DNA from: JBCFBK01 sp038562555
GTDB taxonomy: Bacteria > Bacteroidota > Bacteroidia > Bacteroidales > Prolixibacteraceae
Direction of reading: 5' to 3'
NCBI GenBank assembly: GCA_038562555.1
Contig: JBCFBK010000039.1
Span: 1-55,768 of the forward strand
Length of the DNA stretch: 55,768 nt
Under the pieces are notes generated by a model that saw nothing but the letters and a program-made list of their open reading frames with translations, made no database searches and was not told the origin of the DNA. The position numbers and the translations under genes were made by a program. Below, piece by piece: positions 1 through 7,160 of the stretch (its first letter is position 1; each line of letters starts with the position of its first letter).

Positions 1-1104
1 GTCAAATACGGACGCAGGAACATTGCGCTGTTAACCATTGCCCCTACCGGAACCACCAGCCTGATGACGCAAACCACCTCAGGGATTGAGCCTGTCTTTA
101 TGCCCGTATACAAACGCCGGCGCAAGGTGAACCCGAACGATAAGGATGTGCGCATTGATTTCGTGGATGAAGTCGGTGACAGTTGGGAAGAGTATATTGT
201 CTTTCATCATAAGTTTGTGACCTGGATGAAAACCAATGGCTACGAGGTCAATAAAAACTACAGCCAGGAAGAGCTCGACGAGATGGTCAGCAAGTCACCT
301 TACTTCAAGGCTACATCGAACGATGTGGACTGGATGAATAAAGTGCGGATGCAGGGACGGATACAGAAGTGGGTGGACCATTCGATCAGTGTTACCATTA
401 ACCTGCCTGCCGATGTGGAGGAAGAGTTGGTTGGAAGGCTCTATTTTGAAGCCTGGAAGAGCGGATGTAAAGGAGTGACTGTTTACAGGGATGGTTCACG
501 TACCGGCGTGCTGGTGACCAGCAATAAAGAAGAACGGCGGAAAGCAAACAACAAATTTCCTACAAAACGTCCGGAAGAACTGGATGCGGATGTGGTTCGT
601 TTTCAGAATAGCAGAGACAAATGGGTGGCATTTATCGGATTGATCGATGAAAAACCCTATGAAATCTTTACCGGTTTACAGGACGACGAAGACGGCATTT
701 TGCTGCCCCGCACCGTGACCCGCGGAAAGATCATCAAAAACCGGGACGAGGAAGGAAATTCACGGTATGATTTCCAGTATACAAACAAGCATGGCTACAA
801 GACCACCATTGAAGGATTGTCGTATAAATTCAACCCGGTATTCTGGAATTATGCCAAGCTGATATCGGGCGTATTGCGGCACGGTATGCCTATTCACAAG
901 GTGGTGGATACCGTAACGAGCCTGCAGCTCGACAACGATACCATTAACAGCTGGAAAGCCGGCGTGGCGCGCGCCCTGAAAAAATATATCCCGAACGGGA
1001 CGGTTGCGGATGGCACCATTTGCGGCGAGTGTGGGTCCAGGAACGTGTTCTACCAGGAAGGCTGCCTGACCTGCCAGGATTGCGGATCGTCGAAATGCGG
1101 ATGA
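1..1104 (+). CDS. nrdJ: Adenosylcobalamin-dependent ribonucleotide reductase, C-terminal part (partial)
   Basis: The frame is open from base 1, so the gene begins before the window; 367 codons remain. Class II reductases make deoxyribonucleotides from ribonucleotides using a cobalamin radical and need no oxygen. The visible part opens with the conserved APTGTTS segment of the catalytic barrel and contains SGCKGVTVYRDGSR, typical of vitamin B12-type NrdJ. It ends in a zinc-ribbon-like tail with three CxxC-type pairs and the terminal CG that is thought to shuttle reducing equivalents. Gene identity is confident; the N-terminal domains cannot be seen. A hairpin terminator follows immediately. 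Presence of the B12 enzyme suggests the organism can replicate anaerobically. Confidence 0.93.
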   Translation, partial: VKYGRRNIALLTIAPTGTTSLMTQTTSGIEPVFMPVYKRRRKVNPNDKDVRIDFVDEVGDSWEEYIVFHHKFVTWMKTNGYEVNKNYSQEELDEMVSKSPYFKATSNDVDWMNKVRMQGRIQKWVDHSISVTINLPADVEEELVGRLYFEAWKSGCKGVTVYRDGSRTGVLVTSNKEERRKANNKFPTKRPEELDADVVRFQNSRDKWVAFIGLIDEKPYEIFTGLQDDEDGILLPRTVTRGKIIKNRDEEGNSRYDFQYTNKHGYKTTIEGLSYKFNPVFWNYAKLISGVLRHGMPIHKVVDTVTSLQLDNDTINSWKAGVARALKKYIPNGTVADGTICGECGSRNVFYQEGCLTCQDCGSSKCG

Positions 1105-1110
1105 TGAAAT

Positions 1111-1149
1111 AAAAAAGGGACCGGCGATTTTTTGCCGGCCCCTTTTTTT
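1111..1149. terminator. Bidirectional intrinsic terminator between convergent genes
   Basis: A-run, GGGACCGGC, short T-rich loop, GCCGGCCCC, then seven T. The arms pair over about 15 bases with one mismatch and give a T-tract in both directions. It separates nrdJ (plus) from the small minus-strand gene ending at 1156. Confidence 0.85.
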
Positions 1150-1155
1150 ATGGCT

Positions 1156-1350
1156 TTATGCAGCGCTGGTCGAAAAAACTTCATCAAGGACGTCCGGATA
1201 AAGCTTTCCGAATTTGTCTGTACACCACTTGATCAGTTCGTCCAGTTCGCGGGGTTCCTCCACCCAGTTAACACACTTGGTAAGCTCCTTTCGAAACAGA
1301 TCTTTACTTGAACTAATTTTAGGTAAAATGACTTTTGCGTATTCTAACAT
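1156..1350 (-). CDS. Small conserved-looking hypothetical protein (64 aa)
   Basis: I choose the ATG at 1350 (protein starts MLEYAKVILPKIS) rather than the longer frame to 1422, because the extra N-terminal 24 residues look like translated non-coding sequence. The product is short, mixed-charge and helical in appearance, with no signal peptide or membrane segment. It has a KWCTDKFGKLYPDVLDE stretch that resembles small uncharacterised Bacteroidota proteins I have a vague memory of; no function is known to me. It ends 7 bases from the shared terminator, which supports a real convergent transcript. No clear Shine-Dalgarno is visible, as usual for the phylum. Confidence 0.6.
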   Translation of the reverse strand: MLEYAKVILPKISSSKDLFRKELTKCVNWVEEPRELDELIKWCTDKFGKLYPDVLDEVFSTSAA

Positions 1351-1568
1351 GGCTTCTGAACGTTTAAATGTTTGTACTAATATAACAATCAAAAGCCGGG
1401 AAAAGTATGATGAAAAACACAACTTAACAGAATTTAACTCCTGAAATTAATCCTTAACCGGATTGAAATAACTGGTATCCTGATTGTTCCGGCTCTGTAA
1501 TTTTCGGCTTGTTTTTTAACATGAATGGAAGAATCAAGAATATAGAACCAAGAGCCAAGAGTCAGGGC
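1351..1568. other. Gap without a recognisable gene
   Basis: AT-rich stretch upstream of the small minus-strand gene. A weak TATATTAG element near 1377-1384 on the minus strand could be its -7 box, but no good -33 box is at the right distance. From about 1533 the sequence becomes repetitive (AAGAACC/AAGAGCC/AAGAGTC units) and runs into the repeat mosaic. Confidence 0.4.
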
Positions 1569-1693
1569 AAGAATAGAAAAAGCTGTTAGCTGTTAGCTGT
1601 TAGTAAGAATGAAAAACAGTTACCTTGCAACCTTGTTACCTTTTCCGGTTTCCGTTCCTGGTCTTACGACTTACGACTAGATACTTACGACTC
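1569..1693. repeat. Intergenic repeat mosaic, units D-E-B-A
   Basis: From left to right: GAATAGAAAAAGC plus tandem TGTTAGC units (D), ACCTTGCAACCTTGTTACC (E), TTTTCCGGTTTCCG (B), then TCTTACGACTTACGACT (A). The same order recurs at 12969-13079, and in reverse complement at 5311-5417. The right end overlaps the last codons and stop of trpA, whose C-terminus (RVVSI) is spelled by unit A. Confidence 0.85.
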
Positions 1694-2465
1694 TTATACT
1701 TTTCACAAAGCCGGCGATCTTGTCTTCCAGTTTGCCTTCGGCTTCCAGCGCTTTTACAAAGGCGCTTCCGATAATGGCCCCGTGGGCATATTGACAGGCA
1801 TTTTCGAAGGTTTCACGGTTTGAGATGCCAAAGCCGATAAGCCGGGGATTCTTTAGCTGCATTTGCCGGATACGGTCAAAATAATCCTGAAGGAAGTCGG
1901 ATACCTTGTTTTTAACGCCCGTGGTAGCGGAGCTTGAAACCATATAGATAAATCCGGTTGAAGCGTCATCAATTTCATGCAGGCGCTTTTCTGTTGTTTG
2001 CGGGGTGATGAGCAAAATATTATGCAGCCCGTATTTTTCGAATGTTTCCCGGAATTCTTCCCGGTAAACATCCAGGGGCAGGTCGGGCAGGATAAGTCCA
2101 TCGATACCCGTTTCCGCACATTTTTGACAAAAATTTTCAAGGCCAAACTGAAGGACCGGATTGAGGTATCCCATCAGGATAAGGGGGATCTTTACCTGCT
2201 CCCGGATGTGCTGAAGTTGCTCAAACAGCCTTTTTATACTCATGCCGTTGGTAAGGGCGGTATGGCTGCTCTGCTGGATGACGGGACCATCGGCTACCGG
2301 ATCGGAAAAAGGCATTCCGATCTCGATCAGGCTGACGCCATTTTTCTCTAGTTCGCGGATAATCGTTACCGTATCGTCAGGTCCGGGATATCCGGCAGTG
2401 AAATAAACAGAGAGGATGTTCTTCTTTTTATCAACGAACAGTTGATTGATTCGATTTTGTATCAT
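1677..2465 (-). CDS. trpA: Tryptophan synthase alpha subunit
   Basis: Cleaves indole-3-glycerol phosphate to indole and glyceraldehyde 3-phosphate; indole is channelled to TrpB in the alpha2-beta2 complex. At 262 aa it has normal length. The catalytic pair is visible: Glu48 in LIEIGMPFSDP and Asp59 in VADGP, with the phosphate-binding GFGIS segment near residue 212. It is the last gene of trpEGDCFBA, 53 bases after trpB. Its final residues (about RVVSI) and stop codon lie inside an intergenic A-type repeat, so the native C-terminus was probably extended or replaced by the repeat. No intrinsic terminator is obvious downstream. Confidence 0.97.
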   Translation of the reverse strand: MIQNRINQLFVDKKKNILSVYFTAGYPGPDDTVTIIRELEKNGVSLIEIGMPFSDPVADGPVIQQSSHTALTNGMSIKRLFEQLQHIREQVKIPLILMGYLNPVLQFGLENFCQKCAETGIDGLILPDLPLDVYREEFRETFEKYGLHNILLITPQTTEKRLHEIDDASTGFIYMVSSSATTGVKNKVSDFLQDYFDRIRQMQLKNPRLIGFGISNRETFENACQYAHGAIIGSAFVKALEAEGKLEDKIAGFVKSIRVVSI

Positions 2466-2480
2466 GATTGCAGGTGTTTA

Positions 2481-2512
2481 TGGAGACCGGAAGCCGGAGA
2501 CCGGAGACCGGG
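2481..2512. repeat. Unit B repeat between trpB and trpA
   Basis: Three to four imperfect GGAGACCGG/GAAGCCGG units fill the short trpB-trpA gap. The same unit recurs near 4494, 5345, 15443 and 18576. Confidence 0.8.
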
Positions 2513-2518
2513 TAAAAA

Positions 2519-3700
2519 TTAATAATTAAAATAGTCTAAATAGGTTTCCATGTCTTTGTCGCCACGCCCGGAGATATTAACCACGGTAATGTCTTCAGGT
2601 TTGAATGTGATTTTTTTCAGAGCGGCCAGCGCATGGGCTGATTCCAGTGCCGGAATAATACCTTCCAGCTGGGTCAGTTGCAGGGCGGCTTCAAGAACTT
2701 CCTCGTCGGTTGCCCAGAGGTAGGTAGCCCGTTTGGCCGTGAACAGATGGGCATGCATCGGACCGATGCCCGGATAATCAAGTCCCGCCGAAATGGAATA
2801 AGGTTCGGTAATTTGCCCGTCGGCAGTTTGCATTACATACGAACGGGAGCTGTGCAGAACACCCGGCTTGCCGAGCGTGAGGGTTGCGGCCGATTCACCG
2901 GTATGGACGCCTTTCCCTGCTGCTTCCACCCCGATCAGTTCCACCTGCTCCTGGTCCAGAAAATGATAAAAGGCGCCGGCTGCATTACTGCCGCCTCCGA
3001 CGCAGGCAATCACACGCGATGGCAGTTCCTTTCCGGTTTGCTCGTCAAGCTGCCATTTGATTTCTTCGCTGATAACCGACTGGAACCGGGCAACCATGTC
3101 GGGAAAAGGGTGCGGACCTACCACCGAACCCAGGATGTAGTGTGTATCGACGGGATTGCTGATCCAGTCGCGCATAGCCTCGTTGGTGGCATCCTTCAGT
3201 GTTTTGTTCCCCGACTCGACCGCTATCACGCTGGCACCCAGCATACGCATCTTTTTGACGTTGGGAGCCTGACGCTGTACATCCAGGGCGCCCATGTAAA
3301 CCACGCATGTCATGTTCATAAGCGCACAGACCGTAGCGGTTGCCAGGCCGTGCTGGCCGGCGCCTGTTTCGGCAATGATCCGCGTTTTTCCAAGCGCCCT
3401 CGCGAGCAGGATCTGCCCGATCGTGTTGTTGATCTTATGGGAGCCGGTATGGTTCAGATCTTCGCGTTTCAGATAAATGTGGCTCTGATAGCGCTCCGAC
3501 ATCCGTTTGGCATAATAGAGCGGTGAAGGCCGCCCCACATAATGCTTAAGCAGTTCGATAAAATCCTGCCTGAAATTGTACGAGTTGATGATACCCATGT
3601 ATTTTTCCTGCAGTTCGCTGATGTTGGGGTACATCATCTCCGGGATGTAGGCTCCGCCAAATTCCCCGTAATAACCTTTTCTGTTAACCTGGTAGTTCAT
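2519..3700 (-). CDS. trpB: Tryptophan synthase beta subunit
   Basis: PLP enzyme joining indole and L-serine to give tryptophan. Length of 393 aa is typical. The PLP lysine is Lys89 in HTGSHKINN, and the phosphate-binding loop GGGSNAAGAF and the SGRGDKD C-terminal serine loop are present. The N-terminus GYYGEFGGAYIPE is the usual beta-chain start, so the ATG at 3700 is secure. It lies between trpF (104-base repeat-filled gap) and trpA in a complete trp operon. Nothing is missing. Confidence 0.98.
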   Translation of the reverse strand: MNYQVNRKGYYGEFGGAYIPEMMYPNISELQEKYMGIINSYNFRQDFIELLKHYVGRPSPLYYAKRMSERYQSHIYLKREDLNHTGSHKINNTIGQILLARALGKTRIIAETGAGQHGLATATVCALMNMTCVVYMGALDVQRQAPNVKKMRMLGASVIAVESGNKTLKDATNEAMRDWISNPVDTHYILGSVVGPHPFPDMVARFQSVISEEIKWQLDEQTGKELPSRVIACVGGGSNAAGAFYHFLDQEQVELIGVEAAGKGVHTGESAATLTLGKPGVLHSSRSYVMQTADGQITEPYSISAGLDYPGIGPMHAHLFTAKRATYLWATDEEVLEAALQLTQLEGIIPALESAHALAALKKITFKPEDITVVNISGRGDKDMETYLDYFNY

Positions 3701-3806
3701 ATTTTGAAAAATTGAAAAATTGTAAAAATTGATTCTCAGATTCTCGGATTTTCTGACTGTCTGAACATCTGAAAATCTGATTGTCTGACCGTCTGTCTTG
3801 TGTCTA
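3701..3806. repeat. Unit C repeat tract between trpF and trpB
   Basis: Begins with three AAAAATTG-like units directly at the trpB start codon. TTCTCAGATT, CTGACTGTCTGAACATCTGA and similar units follow, and the tract closes with the recurrent GTCTTGTGTCT. The closing unit contains the stop codon of trpF. Units run in the plus orientation, against the genes. Confidence 0.85.
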
Positions 3807-4466
3807 ACCTCTTATTTCCTCCATAAACCGTCTCACAGCTTCGGTATCTTTCATTGCCGGGGCGATCTCGAAACCGCTGTTAATGTCGATGCCGCTGAAT
3901 TGCGGATGCCGAATGGTTTTCAGTTGCTTTACGTCGTCCGGACCGATTCCGCCGCTCAGAAAAAACGGAACCGGGAACCGGTAACGATCCAGGATCTCCC
4001 AGTTGAATTTTAATCCGGTGCCCCCGGCAAGCTTCCCTTTGGTGTCGAAAAGGAAGTAAGCTGCCGCAGACGTGTACGCTTCCATGATATTAAAGTCGAA
4101 GGTATCGTGCAGCGAAAATGCTTTGATAACGGCCAGGCCGCTTTCCCTGACCGTCCGGCAATATTCAGGCGTTTCAGTCCCGTGCAGTTGCGCGGCAAAG
4201 AAGCCATATTTTTCGCATTGCTCAATGAGCAGCCCGGGATCTTGGTTCACAAAAACCCCGATTTTCCCGATCTCGGGGGGAACGCGTTCAAAAACGGATG
4301 GATCAGGATCGCGGCCGACATACCGCGACGATACAGGCTGAAAGATAAAGCCCATATAATCCGGTTTTAATTCGGCTATCTGACCGATATTGCCGGGCTC
4401 GCGCATTCCGCAAACTTTAATAAGCGGTCGTGAGTCGTGAGTTGTGAGTTGTGAGTTGTCAGACAT
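3804..4466 (-). CDS. trpF: Phosphoribosylanthranilate isomerase
   Basis: Amadori rearrangement of phosphoribosylanthranilate to CdRP, third step of the tryptophan branch. The (beta/alpha)8 barrel of 220 aa starts its first strand at IKVCGMREPGNI, holding the catalytic cysteine; FFLSGGIGPDD and GIDINSGFE near the C-terminus bind phosphate. Family members normally begin within a few residues of IKVCGM. Here the only upstream ATG gives an extra MSDNSQLTTHDSRPL leader encoded by tandem GTTGTGAGTCGTGAG repeats, so the start has been supplied by repeat DNA. The stop also falls in a repeat. Confidence 0.95.
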   Translation of the reverse strand: MSDNSQLTTHDSRPLIKVCGMREPGNIGQIAELKPDYMGFIFQPVSSRYVGRDPDPSVFERVPPEIGKIGVFVNQDPGLLIEQCEKYGFFAAQLHGTETPEYCRTVRESGLAVIKAFSLHDTFDFNIMEAYTSAAAYFLFDTKGKLAGGTGLKFNWEILDRYRFPVPFFLSGGIGPDDVKQLKTIRHPQFSGIDINSGFEIAPAMKDTEAVRRFMEEIRG

Positions 4467-4520
4467 ACTGCAGGTTTTAGGCTTTTTACTTGTCCTTCCG
4501 GTCTCCGGTTTCCGGTTTTC
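4427..4520. repeat. Unit A-like heptamers and unit B between trpC and trpF
   Basis: 4427-4465 is five tandem heptamers of the GTCGTGA/GTTGTGA type, which encode the TrpF N-terminus on the minus strand. 4494-4520 is TTCCGGTCTCCGGTTTCCGG (unit B), which encodes the tail of TrpC. A 28-base T-rich spacer joins them. Confidence 0.85.
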
Positions 4521-5307
4521 GTGTGCTGATCTCTGCGATGAACTGTTTGCAGGCCTGGGCCGGGTTGGAGGTTTTCATGAAATTTTCGCCCATTAAGAAA
4601 CCTTCAAAGCCGGCATTGCGCAGGTAACGAACATTTTCGGCCGACGAAAGTCCGCTCTCGGAAATCCGGATCAACGTCGCGGGAAGCAGGTGGCTCAGCC
4701 GGACGGAAGTTTCCAGGTCTACCTGGAAAGTTTTCAAATTTCTGTTGTTTACGCCCACCAGGTCGACGAAAGGGTTGATTTTCTCAATTTCGCTTTCCTC
4801 ATGAACCTCGGCCAGCACTTCCATTCCCAGTTCTTTTGCTGTCCGCGCCAGTTCGAGCATTTCATCCTTGTCCAGGCTGGCTGCTATAAGCAGGATCAGA
4901 TCGGCTCCGTATGCTTTGGCTTCGTAAATCTGCCACGGATCGAGGATGAAATCTTTCCGGAGAATGGGGCTGTGTGGATTGGCGGCTCGGGCCTTCTCCA
5001 GATCGCGGAGTGAACCCCCGAAGTATCGGCTATCGGTCAGTACCGACAGGCCCGACACCCCCGCCGACACATAGCCGGTGGTCACGCGGACCACTTCAGC
5101 ATCGGGATTGATGATGCCTTTGGAGGGCGATTTGGTTTTGAACTCGGCAATAATACCGCTGGCGCCCGGCTCCCTTAACGCTCCTTTCAGTGAGTTGCAG
5201 GACCGGGTAAAGAGCGGGGATTCGCAAAGCCCCAACAGGCTCATCTTTGCTTTCGCTTCAGCGATTTCGAGCCGCTTACAGGCATTTATTTCGTCAAGTA
5301 TCGTCAT
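4486..5307 (-). CDS. trpC: Indole-3-glycerol phosphate synthase
   Basis: Ring-closing decarboxylation of CdRP to indole-3-glycerol phosphate. At 273 aa it is slightly longer than the usual 255-265. Motifs are IIAEFKTKSPSKG (catalytic Lys, phosphate site), LRKDFILDPWQI (catalytic Lys), LVGVNNRNLKTF and RISESGLSS. The C-terminal tail after FIAEIS (TRKPETGDRKDK) is outside the conserved fold and is encoded by B-type repeat units, which explains the extra length. Third gene of the operon by reaction order, between trpD and trpF. Confidence 0.97.
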   Translation of the reverse strand: MTILDEINACKRLEIAEAKAKMSLLGLCESPLFTRSCNSLKGALREPGASGIIAEFKTKSPSKGIINPDAEVVRVTTGYVSAGVSGLSVLTDSRYFGGSLRDLEKARAANPHSPILRKDFILDPWQIYEAKAYGADLILLIAASLDKDEMLELARTAKELGMEVLAEVHEESEIEKINPFVDLVGVNNRNLKTFQVDLETSVRLSHLLPATLIRISESGLSSAENVRYLRNAGFEGFLMGENFMKTSNPAQACKQFIAEISTRKPETGDRKDK

Positions 5308-5310
5308 ATT

Positions 5311-5417
5311 TTAGTCATAAGTAATTAGTCGTAAGTTGTAAGACCAGGAACGGAAACCGGAAAAGGAACAAGGTTGCATGGTTGCAAGGTGACAAGGTAA
5401 CATGGTACTGTTTTTCA
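5311..5417. repeat. Intergenic repeat mosaic, units A-B-E, between trpD and trpC
   Basis: TAGTCATAAGTAATTAGTCG (A), then AGACCAGGAACGGAAACCGG (B), then AAGGTTGCAAGGTGACAAGG (E), then a TACTGTTTTTCAT joint. This is the reverse complement of the order and much of the sequence at 1600-1690, including the AGACCAGGAACGGAAACCGG joint. It fills the whole trpD-trpC gap and touches the trpD stop codon. Confidence 0.88.
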
Positions 5418-6401
5418 TCCCACGAGTTTTTGAAAGGCGCGGAGGGCTTTTTTTCCATAAAGGGAGTCTTCTGCTTCAGCGATACAAAATGACAGTTCCT
5501 TGTGCGGTTCAACCGTTTTCAGGGCTATTGCCGTATTGGCGATAACCACCTTGTTTTGCGCTTCCGTTCCGTCTCCCTTCAGTACGTTCCTGAAGATCGA
5601 CGCTGCTTCTTCAATCGTATCGCCCCCGAAAAGATCCTCCGCATTAATTTTTTTCGAATTGAAATCGGCCGGCATTAGTCTTCCGGACCCTGCGTTCGAA
5701 ACAAAAGTCAGCGGTCCGGTCAGCGAAATTTCATCATAACCGTCTTCACTGTGCAGGATCGTATAATTGGCCGGCGTATTCCTGAAAACCTCGTGAAACA
5801 GGCTCATCACGTCCGCGTTGTAAACGCCCACCAACTGGTTTTGCGGTTTGCTGGGATTGACCATTGGTCCAAGCATATTCAGAAAGGTTTTTATTCTGAG
5901 CGCTTTCCGGATCGGCGCCACGGTTTTGAGGGCGGGGTGGAAAAGAGGGGCATGCATATAGCAGATCCCGGTCTGATCCAGCTCCCTCTTCAGGCGGTCT
6001 TCGTCGGTTGTAAATTTGTATCCGAAATATTCCAGCACGTTCGATGAGCCGCAGGCGGAAGAGGCTGCATAATTGCCATGCTTGGCCACTTTGACACCGG
6101 CTCCGGCCAGGACAAAAGAAGACAAAGTCGATACGTTGAACGTGTTTTTCCCGTCACCGCCTGTTCCGCAAACATCAATGGTATTGAATTCCGAAAAGTC
6201 GAGCTTGACCGAAAGTCCCAGCAGCGCCTGGCGGAATCCGCTCAGTTCAGCTCCCGTAACCGGGCGCATCAGGAATACTGTAATGAATGCGGCCACTTCG
6301 GCATCGGAATATTTTCCTTGCGTAATTTCCGTGAAAACATGCTGAGCCTGTTCGGTGTCCAGGGTGTTTTTTGCTACCAGGTAAGATAGTATTTCCTTCA
6401 T
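5415..6401 (-). CDS. trpD: Anthranilate phosphoribosyltransferase
   Basis: Transfers phosphoribose from PRPP to anthranilate. The 328 aa length is normal. The PRPP-binding GTGGDGKNTFNVST loop lies near residues 78-91, followed by VAKHGNYAASSACGSSNVLE, and the NMLGPMVNPSKP segment is in the second half. It is a stand-alone protein here, not fused to TrpG. The conserved fold reaches to the C-terminus, so this gene end was not altered by the flanking repeats even though the stop codon abuts one. Confidence 0.97.
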   Translation of the reverse strand: MKEILSYLVAKNTLDTEQAQHVFTEITQGKYSDAEVAAFITVFLMRPVTGAELSGFRQALLGLSVKLDFSEFNTIDVCGTGGDGKNTFNVSTLSSFVLAGAGVKVAKHGNYAASSACGSSNVLEYFGYKFTTDEDRLKRELDQTGICYMHAPLFHPALKTVAPIRKALRIKTFLNMLGPMVNPSKPQNQLVGVYNADVMSLFHEVFRNTPANYTILHSEDGYDEISLTGPLTFVSNAGSGRLMPADFNSKKINAEDLFGGDTIEEAASIFRNVLKGDGTEAQNKVVIANTAIALKTVEPHKELSFCIAEAEDSLYGKKALRAFQKLVG

Positions 6402-6419
6402 GACGCTTAAATTGTTATA

Positions 6420-6480
6420 TTGATTTTCAGATTCTCAGATTGTCTGAATATCTGACTGTCTGTTATCTTGTGTCTGACAG
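6420..6480. repeat. Unit C repeat tract between trpG and trpD
   Basis: GATTTTCAGATTCTCAGATT, then TGTCTGAATATCTGACTGTC units, and the closing TTATCTTGTGTCTGACAG. The last five residues of TrpG (LSDTR) and its stop codon are read from the closing unit. Confidence 0.85.
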
Positions 6481-7041
6481 CCAGTTGCCGATAATTTGCT
6501 CGCCGTAGGGAGTCAGTACCGACTCGGGATGAAACTGTACGCCCCTGACGTTGTACTGCAGGTGTTTAAGCGACATAATCAACCCCTGTTCGTCAAGGCT
6601 TGTTACCTGGAGACTGCTTTCAGGAAAACCCTCCTGATCGACGGTCCAGGAATGATAGCGTCCGGCTTCAAACTGAAGGGGAACATTTTCATATAAAACC
6701 GGGTCGGGAGCGGTTTGGGTGACCGGGCTGGCAATTCCGTGAAGCACCTGCGACATGTTGCTGAGCTTCGCGCCAAACACCTGTCCGATGGCCTGGTGTC
6801 CGAGGCATACGCCAAGCATGCTTTTTCGCGGGGCGTATTCGCGGATAATATCGAGCAGCAAACCGGCTTCTTCGGGAAGTCCCGGCCCCGGAGAAAGTAT
6901 GATCTTGTCGTATTCTTCCAGATCGCTCAGCTCCAGTTCGTCGTTGCGGAATACAGCGACCGGCAAACCCGATATTTTTTTAATGGCATGCACCAGGTTG
7001 TACGTGAAAGAATCGTAATTGTCAATAACTGCTATTTTCAT
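6463..7041 (-). CDS. trpG: Anthranilate synthase glutamine amidotransferase subunit
   Basis: Supplies ammonia from glutamine to TrpE. Class I glutamine amidotransferase of 192 aa with nucleophile Cys79 in LGVCLGHQ and the His/Glu of the triad in VQFHPESVLTPYG near residues 170-182. The N-terminus MKIAVIDNYDSFTYNLV is canonical. The last residues LSDTR and the stop are encoded by a C-type repeat. The protein could also serve a PabB-type partner, as in some bacteria, but its place directly after trpE argues for tryptophan synthesis. Confidence 0.96.
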   Translation of the reverse strand: MKIAVIDNYDSFTYNLVHAIKKISGLPVAVFRNDELELSDLEEYDKIILSPGPGLPEEAGLLLDIIREYAPRKSMLGVCLGHQAIGQVFGAKLSNMSQVLHGIASPVTQTAPDPVLYENVPLQFEAGRYHSWTVDQEGFPESSLQVTSLDEQGLIMSLKHLQYNVRGVQFHPESVLTPYGEQIIGNWLSDTR

Positions 7042-7052
7042 CGTTGAAATTT

Positions 7053-7153
7053 TTAGTCGTAAGTAATTTGTCGTAAGACCGCAAATTGATTTTCAGATTC
7101 TCTGACTGTCTGAATATCCGGTAGTCTGAATATCTGACTGTCCGTCTTGTTTC
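7053..7153. repeat. Intergenic repeat mosaic, units A-C, between trpE and trpG
   Basis: TTAGTCGTAAGTAATTTGTC, GTAAGACC (A), a GCAAATTGATTTTCAGATTC joint, then TCTGACTGTCTGAATATC-type units (C) ending in CCGTCTTGTTTC. The A-to-C joint with ATTGATT recurs at 33110-33125. Confidence 0.85.
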
Positions 7154-7160
7154 TTCCTCC

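Noticed and set aside
1214..1444. 76-codon plus-strand frame across the small minus-strand gene
   Set aside because: Ser-rich shadow of the minus-strand gene; it lies beyond the shared terminator and has no promoter.
2678..3526. Long plus-strand open frame of 282 codons opposite trpB
   Set aside because: It is antisense to a fully conserved trpB and its translation is Arg/His/Cys-rich without any recognisable motif.
3729..3806. Regular short repeats that could suggest a CRISPR array
   Set aside because: Units are 7-11 bases, degenerate and without unique spacers of 25-40 bases; no cas genes occur in the window.
7053..7153. Repeat tracts as REP/BIME-like palindromic elements or terminators
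   Set aside because: Units A-E are not inverted repeats and form no stable stem of 6 bp or more by eye.
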